From positions 62,001 through 126,000 of the forward strand of contig NZ_KB895381.1 of NCBI RefSeq assembly GCF_000374825.1: 64,000 nucleotides of DNA. Direction: 5' to 3'. The notes under the pieces are model-generated. The model searched no databases and had not been told where the DNA came from. It was given only the letters and a program-made list of their open reading frames with translations. This stretch comes from Paenibacillus sanguinis 2301083 = DSM 16941 (lineage in GTDB: Bacteria > Bacillota > Bacilli > Paenibacillales > Paenibacillaceae). Positions 45,713 through 54,258 of the stretch are shown here, piece by piece (within the stretch, counting starts at the first letter, position 1; each line of letters starts with the position of its first letter). The position numbers were made by a program, and so were the translations under genes.

Positions 45713-46681
45713 TTGCCAAGTATTAAAGATGTGGCCACCTTGGCGGGTGTGGCTGTGGGGACTGTTTCTCGTGTCATTAATAATTCGGGCGCTGTCAAGC
45801 CGGATACACGCAGAAAAGTTGAAGAAGCCATACAACAATTAAATTATACGCCAAATGAAATTGCCCGAAATTTTAAAATGCGCAGATCGAGAATGGTTGC
45901 TTTACTACTCCCAAGTATCTGGCACCCCTTTTTTTCGGAGTTGGCTTATTACATTGAGGACGAATTGGACCGTGAAGGCTTCAAATTAATGTTATGCAAT
46001 AGTGGAGGCAAGCCTGAGAAGGAATTGTATTATTTGGATATGCTTCGCCAGAATAAAGTAGCTGGCATTGTGGGGATTACGTACAACGACATTGAAAGTA
46101 ATGTAAGCATGGATATTCCTATTGTGAGCATTGACAGACATTTTAGTAAAAAGATCACTTGTGTTACTTCGGATAACTATGAAGGGGGACGCCTTGCATT
46201 AAGGGAGCTGGTCAGAGCAGGATCCAGAAAGCCTGCATTTTTGGGAAGCGTCACCTCTGTATACAGTGAAACGATGAAGAGGAGAGAGGGATTTATTGAT
46301 GAGGCACGGGCATTAGGGGTAGATTATGTAATCTATCAGAAGCCCGATCCTGTAGTGAACGATGAAGCCTATTTTGAACCATTTTTGGATCAGCATCTTG
46401 ATATCGACGGGATTTTTGCTATTACTGATATGTTTGCAGCCAAATATATAGAAAGAGCCAAGCGACGAGGAATTCGTGTTCCAGAGGATGTTAAAGTTAT
46501 TGGCTATGACGGGATTCAGGATCATCCCTATTTTCATCCGATATTGTCAACGATTCGGCAGCCTGTAGAGGAGATGGCTCGCAACACAATCCGGCTTCTC
46601 TTCAGAAAGATTGAAGGCGAGACATTGGATCAAGAGGTGTACTGTTTTCCTGTTTCATTTAGACCTGGTGAAACCACTTGA
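45713..46681 (+). CDS. LacI-family transcriptional regulator
   Basis: A 323-residue LacI/GalR repressor. The DNA-binding domain starts PSIKDVATLAGVAVGTVSR, with the hinge helix near residue 50, followed by a periplasmic-binding-protein-like sugar domain. The first in-frame ATG (45692) has no ribosome binding site and adds MMKWGGR; the TTG at 45713, after GGGGGG and matching the usual MPSIKDVA start, is favoured. It precedes the fructan ABC/GH32/GH172 operon. The palindromes at 45652 and 46752 are the probable operators. The inducer is likely a fructo-oligosaccharide or its breakdown product. Confidence 0.9.
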   Translation: MPSIKDVATLAGVAVGTVSRVINNSGAVKPDTRRKVEEAIQQLNYTPNEIARNFKMRRSRMVALLLPSIWHPFFSELAYYIEDELDREGFKLMLCNSGGKPEKELYYLDMLRQNKVAGIVGITYNDIESNVSMDIPIVSIDRHFSKKITCVTSDNYEGGRLALRELVRAGSRKPAFLGSVTSVYSETMKRREGFIDEARALGVDYVIYQKPDPVVNDEAYFEPFLDQHLDIDGIFAITDMFAAKYIERAKRRGIRVPEDVKVIGYDGIQDHPYFHPILSTIRQPVEEMARNTIRLLFRKIEGETLDQEVYCFPVSFRPGETT

Positions 46682-46751
46682 TTATTTCCTTGTTTACGAT
46701 TTCAGATTATGAGAAAAACATCATCATTCATGACGTTTTTCTTTTAATAAA

Positions 46752-46767
46752 TTGGAAACGTTTCCAA
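46752..46767. promoter_or_regulatory. LacI-type operator before the ABC operon
   Basis: A perfect 16-bp palindrome, TTGGAAACGTTTCCAA, 33 bp before the permease gene; this is the canonical CG-centred LacI/GalR operator shape. Confidence 0.72.
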
Positions 46768-46799
46768 CTCTTAATGCGGTATAGAAAGGGGTAGAAAAG

Positions 46800-47744
46800 A
46801 TGAATTCAAGCCGCACTGATCAATCTGTAGTCAAGGTAAAACGTAAAACATGGATCCAAGTAAAAAGAAACTACGAATTGTATCTCTTCCTGCTGCCTAT
46901 CATGATCGTCTATCTTGTATTCAGGTATTACCCGATGTATGGCGTGCAGATCGCCTTCAAGGATTTTTCACCGAGTTTGGGCATCTGGGGCAGTGAATGG
47001 GTAGGCTTCCAACACTTTATCGATTTTTTCAACTCTTATAACTTCTGGGACATTATCAACAACACGCTGATATTAAGCTTTATGTCGCTCATATTCAGCT
47101 TTCCGGCCCCGATCATCATCGCCATTATGCTCAATCAAATGATGGGCAAACGGTACAAGAAATTTATCCAAACGGTTATTTATGCGCCACACTTTATTTC
47201 TACCGTAGTGCTGGTTGGCATGCTTCATGTTTTCTTGTCACCCAATAGCGGAATAGTTAACCATCTCATTGCCTTCTTTGGCGGGGAGCCAATTCTGTTC
47301 ATGGCTGACGAGGGCTGGTTCCGCCCTCTCTACGTTTTGTCCGGAATTTGGCAGGAAACCGGATTCTCCACGATTATCTATCTGGCTGCCCTGGCAGGTG
47401 TTAACCCTGAGCTTCATGAAGCCGCCATTGTGGACGGAGCGAGCAAATGGAAGCGAATATGGTATGTAGATATCCCGAGCATCTTACCTACCATTGTGAT
47501 TTTGCTTATTCTTGCACTTGGGAACATCATGAGTATTGGCTTTGAAAAAGCTTTCTTGATGCAGAGCGATCTAAACTATGCTACCTCCAATATTATCCCG
47601 ACTTATGTGTACGAACAGGGGATTCAAAAAGCACAATATAGCTTTTCTACAGCGGTAGGGCTGTTTAATTCCATCATCAATATCCTTCTGATTGTTACCG
47701 TCAACCGGATTGCCAAAAAACTAACGGAGACCAGCTTGTGGTAG
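46800..47744 (+). CDS. Sugar ABC transporter permease (LplB type), fructan locus
   Basis: A 314-residue CUT1 permease with six membrane helices. The EAA loop is HEAAIVDGASKWKRIW followed by VDIPSILP. FRYYPMYGVQIAFKDFSP is the hallmark of the LplB branch. AAAGGGGTAG precedes the ATG. It is the first gene of the operon and is followed directly by the partner permease, the binding protein, two GH32 genes and GH172. It lacks a cognate ATPase in the window. Confidence 0.93.
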   Translation: MNSSRTDQSVVKVKRKTWIQVKRNYELYLFLLPIMIVYLVFRYYPMYGVQIAFKDFSPSLGIWGSEWVGFQHFIDFFNSYNFWDIINNTLILSFMSLIFSFPAPIIIAIMLNQMMGKRYKKFIQTVIYAPHFISTVVLVGMLHVFLSPNSGIVNHLIAFFGGEPILFMADEGWFRPLYVLSGIWQETGFSTIIYLAALAGVNPELHEAAIVDGASKWKRIWYVDIPSILPTIVILLILALGNIMSIGFEKAFLMQSDLNYATSNIIPTYVYEQGIQKAQYSFSTAVGLFNSIINILLIVTVNRIAKKLTETSLW

Positions 47745-47755
47745 GAGGGATTATC

Positions 47756-48652
47756 TTGAACCGAATATTGAAGAGAAAAAGCAAGGGAGATATCCTGTTT
47801 GACACCGTCAATTATTTGCTGCTAACCATCATCATGCTGCTTGTGTTATTTCCGCTTTATTTTGTATTAGTTGCTTCATTCAGCGACCCCAATCTGATTT
47901 ATGCCGGAGAAGTATGGCTGTATCCCAAGGGGTTTACGCTAGATGGCTATGAACGGATTTTTAATGACTCTTCGATCTGGCTGGGTTATGCCAACTCCAT
48001 TCTCTATGCAGTCGTAGGTACCCTGATCGGCGTTGCGGTTACCCTATTTGCCGCTTATCCGCTAGCTCGCAAGGACTTAATCGGAAGATCGGTCATCATG
48101 TGGTTTTTACTGATCACTATGTTTTTTAGTGGGGGCTTAATTCCTTCTTATTTGCTAATTAAAGATCTGCATATGCTCAATACGATTTGGGCGCTGGTTA
48201 TTCCGGGAGCAGGCGCCATCTTCAATGTCATTATTGTAAGAACCTTTTTTCAGTCTACTCTCCCTGATGAGATGTGGGAGGCAGCCTCAATGGATGGATG
48301 CTCGAACACCCGATTTTTTTGGAGTATGGTGTTGCCTTTGTCCAAATCGATTATTGCAGTGATGGTGCTGTATCATGTCGTTGGCTTCTGGAACGGGTTT
48401 TTCGATGCTTTGATTTATTTAAATGATGAGAGCAAGTATCCGCTTCAATTGGTATTGCGCAATATCCTTGTACAGAATCAAGTCAGTTCCGGCATGATGA
48501 TTGACGTGGAATCCTATGCGGCAAAGATGCGAGTTACTGAATTGATTAAATATGGTGTTATTATCGTCTCTTCACTTCCGTTATTGATTTTATATCCATT
48601 TCTCCAAAAGTACTTTGTTAAAGGCGTCATGATTGGCTCCATTAAGGGATAA
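47756..48652 (+). CDS. Sugar ABC transporter permease (YtcP type), fructan locus
   Basis: A permease of about 299 residues, the partner of 46800. It has six helices, an EAA-like loop WEAASMDGCSNTRFFW, and the C-terminus FVKGVMIGSIKG. The frame opens at a GTG (47738) overlapping the previous stop, but TAGGAGGG at 47743-47750 directs initiation at the TTG at 47756. The 103-bp gap before the binding protein holds a short frame described separately. Confidence 0.92.
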   Translation: MNRILKRKSKGDILFDTVNYLLLTIIMLLVLFPLYFVLVASFSDPNLIYAGEVWLYPKGFTLDGYERIFNDSSIWLGYANSILYAVVGTLIGVAVTLFAAYPLARKDLIGRSVIMWFLLITMFFSGGLIPSYLLIKDLHMLNTIWALVIPGAGAIFNVIIVRTFFQSTLPDEMWEAASMDGCSNTRFFWSMVLPLSKSIIAVMVLYHVVGFWNGFFDALIYLNDESKYPLQLVLRNILVQNQVSSGMMIDVESYAAKMRVTELIKYGVIIVSSLPLLILYPFLQKYFVKGVMIGSIKG

Positions 48653-48678
48653 TGCTAACGTTTGCTTTGAGGGAGGTG

Positions 48679-48759
48679 GTGCATAAATTCAGATTCATGA
48701 AGCAGAACGCGGTGAGGAAATTCAGCTTGCGGAATGATCAAAGGGAGGGGAATATATGA
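48679..48759 (+). CDS. Possible 26-residue upstream ORF coupled to the binding protein
   Basis: A GTG after GAGGGAGG opens a frame beginning MHKFRFMKQNAVRKFS; its TGA overlaps the ATG of the binding protein as ATGA. It is basic with no recognisable family. It could be a chance ORF or a coupling device that boosts translation of the downstream lipoprotein, which also has its own GGGAGGGG. Confidence 0.25.
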   Translation: MHKFRFMKQNAVRKFSLRNDQREGNI

Positions 48760-50372
48760 AGTCGTTATTCACAGGTGCAGGTGTTCTTATGCTGGTTGGT
48801 GCATTGCTGCTTAGCGGATGTACGGGAGATAGCGCAAGCAACCAGGCAAAAAAATCAGAACCGGATGCAAACTTTAACAAAACGGGTCTACCCATTGTAA
48901 ACGAAAAGGTATCTTTAAGAATGGTATCTCCCAAGGCTGCCTTGGCCCCCGTGTATTCTGAAATGGAGATATTTAAACGCCTGGAGCAGCAAACCAATGT
49001 AAATATTGAGTGGGAGAACATTCCGGATACGGATTATGCAGAGAAGAAAAACTTGCTGTTGGCTAGTGGAAATCTACCTGATGCCTTCTATGCTGCGGGA
49101 TTTTCGGATTACGAGCTAATTAATTATGGGCAGGATGGTACAATCATTCCGCTGGAGGAGCTTATTGAAGCGTATGCACCAAATTTGAAAGCGCTTTTTG
49201 AACGCCGGCCTGACATTAAAGCAGCGATCACAACACCTGATGGACATATCTTTGGTCTGCCATCATGGGAGGAAAATAATCTCGGAACGAACCCCTTCTT
49301 TCACGTAATTAATAAAAAATGGCTGGATAACTTGGGATTAAAGATGCCTGAAACCCTCGATGAATATACAGAAGCGCTAGTAGCCTTTAAAACCCAGGAT
49401 CCGAACGGGAACGGCAAAGCTGATGAAATTCCGTTAAGCTTTATGCATATGCAATGGTGCATGGATATTGCCGGGATCTTTGGCGCCTTTGGAATGCCGG
49501 ATAATATGGAGCATCGGATTGTACGTGACGGCAAAGTGATTTTCACCGCTGTGCAGCCAGAGTACAAGGAGGCCTTAACCTATTTTCATGAGAAATGGTA
49601 TAAACAAGGTCTGATCGATCCTGAATCTTTCACCCAGGATGCGGCTCAGTATCTGGCCAAAGGAAAATCACCTGAAGTCACGCTTGGGTCTTATATCTGG
49701 TGGGAAGTAGAAGAGGTTGTTGGCTCAGATAGGGGGAAGGATTATGCCTTGCTGTCCCCGCTTAAGGGTCCAAACGGGCATCAATCCATCGGTCGTGGGA
49801 ATGGTGGAGGACCAGCAAGAGGCGCCTTCGTCATCACCAAAGAAAACCGCCATCCCGAAATTACAATGAGATGGATCGATCAGCAGTATGAGCCGTATCT
49901 GGCTGCGCAAATTCACTGGGGACCGTTAGATATTGTGTTTGAGAAGGATGAAAACGGAAAATTGGTCAATTTGCCATTGCCTGAGGGGACCTCTGCCGGT
50001 GAATTTCGGCAGCAAGTGGCGCCTGGGGCCGGGGGGCCGGGTGTTATAACCATTGAAGATTTGGGGAAGGTCGTAGATTTGGAGCCTCGGGCCCAGCAAC
50101 GCGTGAAAGATTTGGAGAAGTACTACGATCCTTATATGGAAAAAGAGAACTATCCGAGCATCTTCTTTGAGCCGGATGAACTGGATCGAATTAATCGAAT
50201 TGAGCCTGAACTGCTGAAATATGTTAACACTCAAAGAGGCAAATTTATTGTTGACGGTGGTGTGGAGCAGAGCTGGGATAGCTACGTCGCAACGCTCGAG
50301 AAAATGGGTCTGAACGAATTGATGGAAATTTATCAAGCGGGCCTGGACCGCTACAATGCGCAATTTAAGTAA
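48756..50372 (+). CDS. Extracellular solute-binding lipoprotein, fructan locus
   Basis: A 538-residue family 1 binding protein. The signal peptide ends in LLLSGC (Cys near residue 22), so it is a lipoprotein on the outer face of the membrane. The segment DPNGNGKADEIP resembles the calcium-binding loop common in LplA-like binders. It serves permeases 46800 and 47756. GGGAGGGG lies eight bases upstream. Placement before three fructan-type hydrolases suggests that it captures inulin, levan or difructose-anhydride oligomers. Confidence 0.93.
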   Translation: MKSLFTGAGVLMLVGALLLSGCTGDSASNQAKKSEPDANFNKTGLPIVNEKVSLRMVSPKAALAPVYSEMEIFKRLEQQTNVNIEWENIPDTDYAEKKNLLLASGNLPDAFYAAGFSDYELINYGQDGTIIPLEELIEAYAPNLKALFERRPDIKAAITTPDGHIFGLPSWEENNLGTNPFFHVINKKWLDNLGLKMPETLDEYTEALVAFKTQDPNGNGKADEIPLSFMHMQWCMDIAGIFGAFGMPDNMEHRIVRDGKVIFTAVQPEYKEALTYFHEKWYKQGLIDPESFTQDAAQYLAKGKSPEVTLGSYIWWEVEEVVGSDRGKDYALLSPLKGPNGHQSIGRGNGGGPARGAFVITKENRHPEITMRWIDQQYEPYLAAQIHWGPLDIVFEKDENGKLVNLPLPEGTSAGEFRQQVAPGAGGPGVITIEDLGKVVDLEPRAQQRVKDLEKYYDPYMEKENYPSIFFEPDELDRINRIEPELLKYVNTQRGKFIVDGGVEQSWDSYVATLEKMGLNELMEIYQAGLDRYNAQFK

Positions 50373-50412
50373 ATATCAGACTATGGCGATACGAAAGGAT
50401 GCTCTTTAACTT

Positions 50413-51966
50413 ATGCTTACGACAGATAAAAATAATCAAATGGCTGAATCCAATAAGCGGCAGGATGAAGATAAATTCAGACCAGGGTTTCACTTTTCAC
50501 CTCCATCTCATTGGATGAATGACCCGAACGGGTTAGTGTTTTACGAGGGTGAATACCATCTGTTTTATCAGTATCATCCCTTTAGCAATCAATGGGGACC
50601 AATGCATTGGGGACATGCGACCAGTCCGGACTTGATCCATTGGGAGCATCGGCCGATCGCTTTGTTCCCGGATGAACACGGGGCTATTTTCTCCGGGTGT
50701 TGTGTGGTGGATTGGAATAACAGCAGCGGACTGTTTGAAGGTTCGCATGGCCTGGTTGCCATCTTCACCCATGCGGACACCTGCCCCAAGACAGGGCAAT
50801 CTCGCCAGCGGCAGAGCTTGGCTTACAGCAGCGACAAAGGCCGAACCTGGCACAAATATGAGGGGAACCCGGTTCTCGTCGACGAGTCCCTGATCGACTT
50901 TCGGGATCCGAAGGTGTTCTGGCATTCGCCAAGCGAGCGGTGGGTGATGGTGATTGTAGCGGGAGACCATGCCCGTTTTTATGGATCGACCAATTTAATT
51001 GAATGGACACAGACCGGTGAATTCGGCAAAGGGGAGGGCTCGCATGACGGTGTGTGGGAATGCCCGGATCTCTTTGCATTGCCTGTGGGTGACAGCGGAC
51101 GCTCCAAATGGGTGCTGATCATCAGCATTGGGGATAATCCGTCCGTTCCGGAAGGGTCGCGCACGCAGTATTTTATCGGCGAGTTCGACGGAAATACATT
51201 CATCAATGACCATCCGGCTGAGCGGATTCTGTGGCTGGATGATGGCCGAGACAACTATGCGGGCGTGACCTGGTCGGATATGCCTGAGCAAGACGGCCGC
51301 CGTGTGCTGATCGGATGGATGAGCAATTGGAAATATGCGAATGAGACGCCGACCGGAGCCTGGAGAGGCGCAATGACATTGCCTCGGGCCTTGTCGTTGA
51401 CGAGCCGTGACGAGGACATCGTGCTGACGCAAATGCCGGTTCGGGAGGTCGAACAACTGCGTGAAGCCTCGGTGAGCCGGGAGCATGTCACCGTGATGCC
51501 GGAGGAGCCGTTCACGCTGCAGACGAACGGGGAACTCCTGGAAATTGAAGCAGACATCGATCTCCGGTACGGGAATGGAGTTCTCATTAAATTGAAATCC
51601 TCCGGGGAGAGCGAAACGAGGATTGGTTACGACGCTGAGCGCGAGAGGATATTCATTGACCGCTCAAGCTCGGGCTTGACCGATTTCCATCCGTTGTTCG
51701 CCTGCGAGCATGGGGCGAGGCTGGCACCGGACCATGGACAAATCAAGCTCCATATCTGGCTGGATCGCAATTCGGTTGAGGTATATGCGAATGAAGGGCT
51801 CGTTGCGCTAACGGATCAACTTTTCCCTGATGCTCCGCTCGAAAGTGTTGGGATAAGCACCCATTCGGGGCGGGTTGTATTGAACTCATTTCATATGCAT
51901 TCGCTTAAATCCGTTCCATTTCCTAATGGTGCCGCCGAGCAGTCTTCAAGGGGGAGTGACGTGTGA
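50413..51966 (+). CDS. GH32 fructan beta-fructosidase / sucrose-type hydrolase
   Basis: A 517-residue GH32 enzyme with no signal peptide. The five-bladed propeller carries the nucleophile Asp37 in HWMNDPNG, the transition-state Asp165 in FRDP and the acid/base Glu216 in WECPDLF. A C-terminal beta-sandwich follows (about 370-500). It should release fructose from sucrose, inulin or levan oligosaccharides in the cytosol. It overlaps the next gene by four bases and is part of the LacI-controlled operon. The 5' spacing from AAAGGA to the ATG is long (about 14 bases). Confidence 0.94.
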   Translation: MLTTDKNNQMAESNKRQDEDKFRPGFHFSPPSHWMNDPNGLVFYEGEYHLFYQYHPFSNQWGPMHWGHATSPDLIHWEHRPIALFPDEHGAIFSGCCVVDWNNSSGLFEGSHGLVAIFTHADTCPKTGQSRQRQSLAYSSDKGRTWHKYEGNPVLVDESLIDFRDPKVFWHSPSERWVMVIVAGDHARFYGSTNLIEWTQTGEFGKGEGSHDGVWECPDLFALPVGDSGRSKWVLIISIGDNPSVPEGSRTQYFIGEFDGNTFINDHPAERILWLDDGRDNYAGVTWSDMPEQDGRRVLIGWMSNWKYANETPTGAWRGAMTLPRALSLTSRDEDIVLTQMPVREVEQLREASVSREHVTVMPEEPFTLQTNGELLEIEADIDLRYGNGVLIKLKSSGESETRIGYDAERERIFIDRSSSGLTDFHPLFACEHGARLAPDHGQIKLHIWLDRNSVEVYANEGLVALTDQLFPDAPLESVGISTHSGRVVLNSFHMHSLKSVPFPNGAAEQSSRGSDV

Positions 51967-54257
51967 GTCCATTAACCGCCAAGCGGGGGCCAGTAATGTA
52001 TTGGGCTTTCGACGAAGGAAGAGGGGACAGCGCTCTGGAGAGTTTGTCCCAAGCTCGGGATGATATTCAATACGTATTTAAGCATGCGGAGTTTGCCGAG
52101 CCACGCGATCCGCAATGGAGACAGGGCGTATTGGGCAGCGGGCTCCTGTTCGACGGGTACTCGACTTATGTTGCCCATTCGTTAAATGAGGATAATTCAG
52201 ATGGCGAGTCAGCATTCCTCACAGAGCTAAGTATTGGAGTATGGGTAGCGCCCCGTTCGTATGAATGGGGGGAAGGCGGCAAGCTGGCCGCGATCGTAAA
52301 CCGCTACAACCGGGAGAGCAAGCAGGGATATCTGCTTGGCATGTTCCGTCACGGCGCTTGGTCGTTTCAACTCGGGCTGGAAGGCGGCGAATGGAAAGAG
52401 CTTTGGTCCCCTGACGGCTATGAGCTGCCCAAAAATGAATGGTCATACGTAAGTGCGGTGTTCGATGGATACCGGGGCGAAATGAAGCTGTATTTGAATG
52501 GCCGCGAAATCGCTTCGTCTCCCGTGCCGCGCGGTTCCCGTCTGGCCGAGGCGTCGGGCACGGAGCTGCTTATCGGCAAAAACAACCATGGCAGCCAGTT
52601 GGTGAGAGCATTCAGCCTGCACATGTTTAGCGGAATGATCGATGAGCTTAAGCTCTATCATCGGGTTCTAAGCGCGGAGGAAGTAGCCGCCTCTTATCAG
52701 GAAGTACTGGATACGGCCCACGGAGGTGTCCATCCTTCCTTACAGTATAATGAGATCAAGCTTGACCGGACACCGCTGCTCTCGGATCGGCATCGGCCGC
52801 AATACCATGTCAGCCCGCCAGCCCACTGGATGAATGAACCTCATGCGCCAATTTATTTTGAAGGGAAATATCATCTATTCTATCAGCATAACCCGCTAGG
52901 GCCCTTCTTTTATCATATCCACTGGGGACATTGGGTAAGCGAAGATCTGGTGCATTGGCGCGACCTTCCCGTGGCGCTCGCGCCGGAGAAGGATGAGCTT
53001 GCGCCGGACGGAATCTGGTCGGGAAGCGCGACTTATGATGCCGATGGCCTGCCTGTCTTGTTCTTTACGGCGGGAAATGACAGCGCTTCGCCAAACCAAA
53101 GCGTGGCGCTTGCCCGCAGCACTTATACTCAAGATGGAGATTCGGATCTGGTGCATTGGGTGAAGCATCCGGAGCCTTTGATCGTGCAGAAGCAGGGCAT
53201 GGGCGCCTTCGGCGATTTCCGGGATCCCTTTGTTTGGCAGGACGATGACGGCTGGTATGCCCTGGTCGGATCTGGAATCGAAGGCGAAGGCGGGGCCGCC
53301 TTGGCGTTTGCCTCAAAGGATATGCTGAATTGGACGTACAAAGGGCCGTTTTATCAAGCGGATCTGCAGAGGTTTCCTTATCTTGGGCCTATATGGGAGC
53401 TTCCCGTGCTGCTTCCGCTTGGCCCCAACAAGCAAGGAGGGAGCAAGCACCTTCTGCTGGTCAGCCCGGTGGGGAAGGGGGCGGATGTCGAGGTGTTTTA
53501 TTGGATCGGCCAGCTTGACAAGCAAAATCTAACCTTTGTTCCCGATCAGGAGGAGCCGCAATTGATCGATGTCGGTGATTTCCACTTTACCGGCCCAAGC
53601 GGAATGGTAGATCCGAAAACCGGCAGAAAGATCATCTTTACGATCGCCCAAGGCGACCGGACGCCCGAGCTGGAATACCAGTCGGGTTGGGCCCATAACG
53701 GCGGCTTGCCGCTAAGCGTGTATTTAAGGGATGACGGACGATTAGGAATCGAACCCATTGAGGAATTGCAATCGCTGCGCGGGAAGAAACGGCTATCTCT
53801 TCAGAATAAGTCACTCGCTGAGGCGAATGAACGGCTCCGGGAGATTCAAGGCGACATGCTTGAGATTCAATTGGAAATTGAGCCGGACGGTGCCCGGCAA
53901 TTCGGAATCAAGCTCCGGTGTACCCCGGATGGGATGGAAGAAACACGGTTGTATTATGATGCCAATCAATCGATGCTCCGGGTTGACCGGACAAAAACGA
54001 CGTTACATCCGAAGGAAAAATGCGGAGGGATTCAGGGCGGTAAGCTGGAGCTGCCGTGTGAGAATCTGAAGCTGCACATTTATTTGGACCGTTCCATGGT
54101 CGAAGCTTATGCCAACGGATTGAAAAGCCTGACGACCCGGGTGTATCCAAGCCGTAAGGATGCTATGGGGCTTGAAATTTGTGGTGACGGCAAGCTGACT
54201 GTCACCTCGCTGGAAATATGGGATATGAAGCCGATCTGGCAAGAAGGGAGATTCTGA
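51963..54257 (+). CDS. LamG-GH32 fusion, variant catalytic motif
   Basis: A 764-residue two-domain protein. Residues about 10-245 are a LamG/concanavalin-like jelly roll, probably carbohydrate binding. Residues about 275-760 are a GH32 propeller plus sandwich. The usual WMNDPNG is replaced by WMNEPHAP, so the nucleophile position is Glu292; FRDP (Asp421) is intact, and the EC motif is IWELP with Glu479 retained and Cys lost. A Glu for Asp at the nucleophile marks a distinct GH32 clade whose product specificity may differ. No signal peptide, so the LamG domain works in the cytosol. Start GTG 51963 overlaps the previous stop. Confidence 0.9.
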   Translation: MSPLTAKRGPVMYWAFDEGRGDSALESLSQARDDIQYVFKHAEFAEPRDPQWRQGVLGSGLLFDGYSTYVAHSLNEDNSDGESAFLTELSIGVWVAPRSYEWGEGGKLAAIVNRYNRESKQGYLLGMFRHGAWSFQLGLEGGEWKELWSPDGYELPKNEWSYVSAVFDGYRGEMKLYLNGREIASSPVPRGSRLAEASGTELLIGKNNHGSQLVRAFSLHMFSGMIDELKLYHRVLSAEEVAASYQEVLDTAHGGVHPSLQYNEIKLDRTPLLSDRHRPQYHVSPPAHWMNEPHAPIYFEGKYHLFYQHNPLGPFFYHIHWGHWVSEDLVHWRDLPVALAPEKDELAPDGIWSGSATYDADGLPVLFFTAGNDSASPNQSVALARSTYTQDGDSDLVHWVKHPEPLIVQKQGMGAFGDFRDPFVWQDDDGWYALVGSGIEGEGGAALAFASKDMLNWTYKGPFYQADLQRFPYLGPIWELPVLLPLGPNKQGGSKHLLLVSPVGKGADVEVFYWIGQLDKQNLTFVPDQEEPQLIDVGDFHFTGPSGMVDPKTGRKIIFTIAQGDRTPELEYQSGWAHNGGLPLSVYLRDDGRLGIEPIEELQSLRGKKRLSLQNKSLAEANERLREIQGDMLEIQLEIEPDGARQFGIKLRCTPDGMEETRLYYDANQSMLRVDRTKTTLHPKEKCGGIQGGKLELPCENLKLHIYLDRSMVEAYANGLKSLTTRVYPSRKDAMGLEICGDGKLTVTSLEIWDMKPIWQEGRF

Positions 54258-54258
54258 C

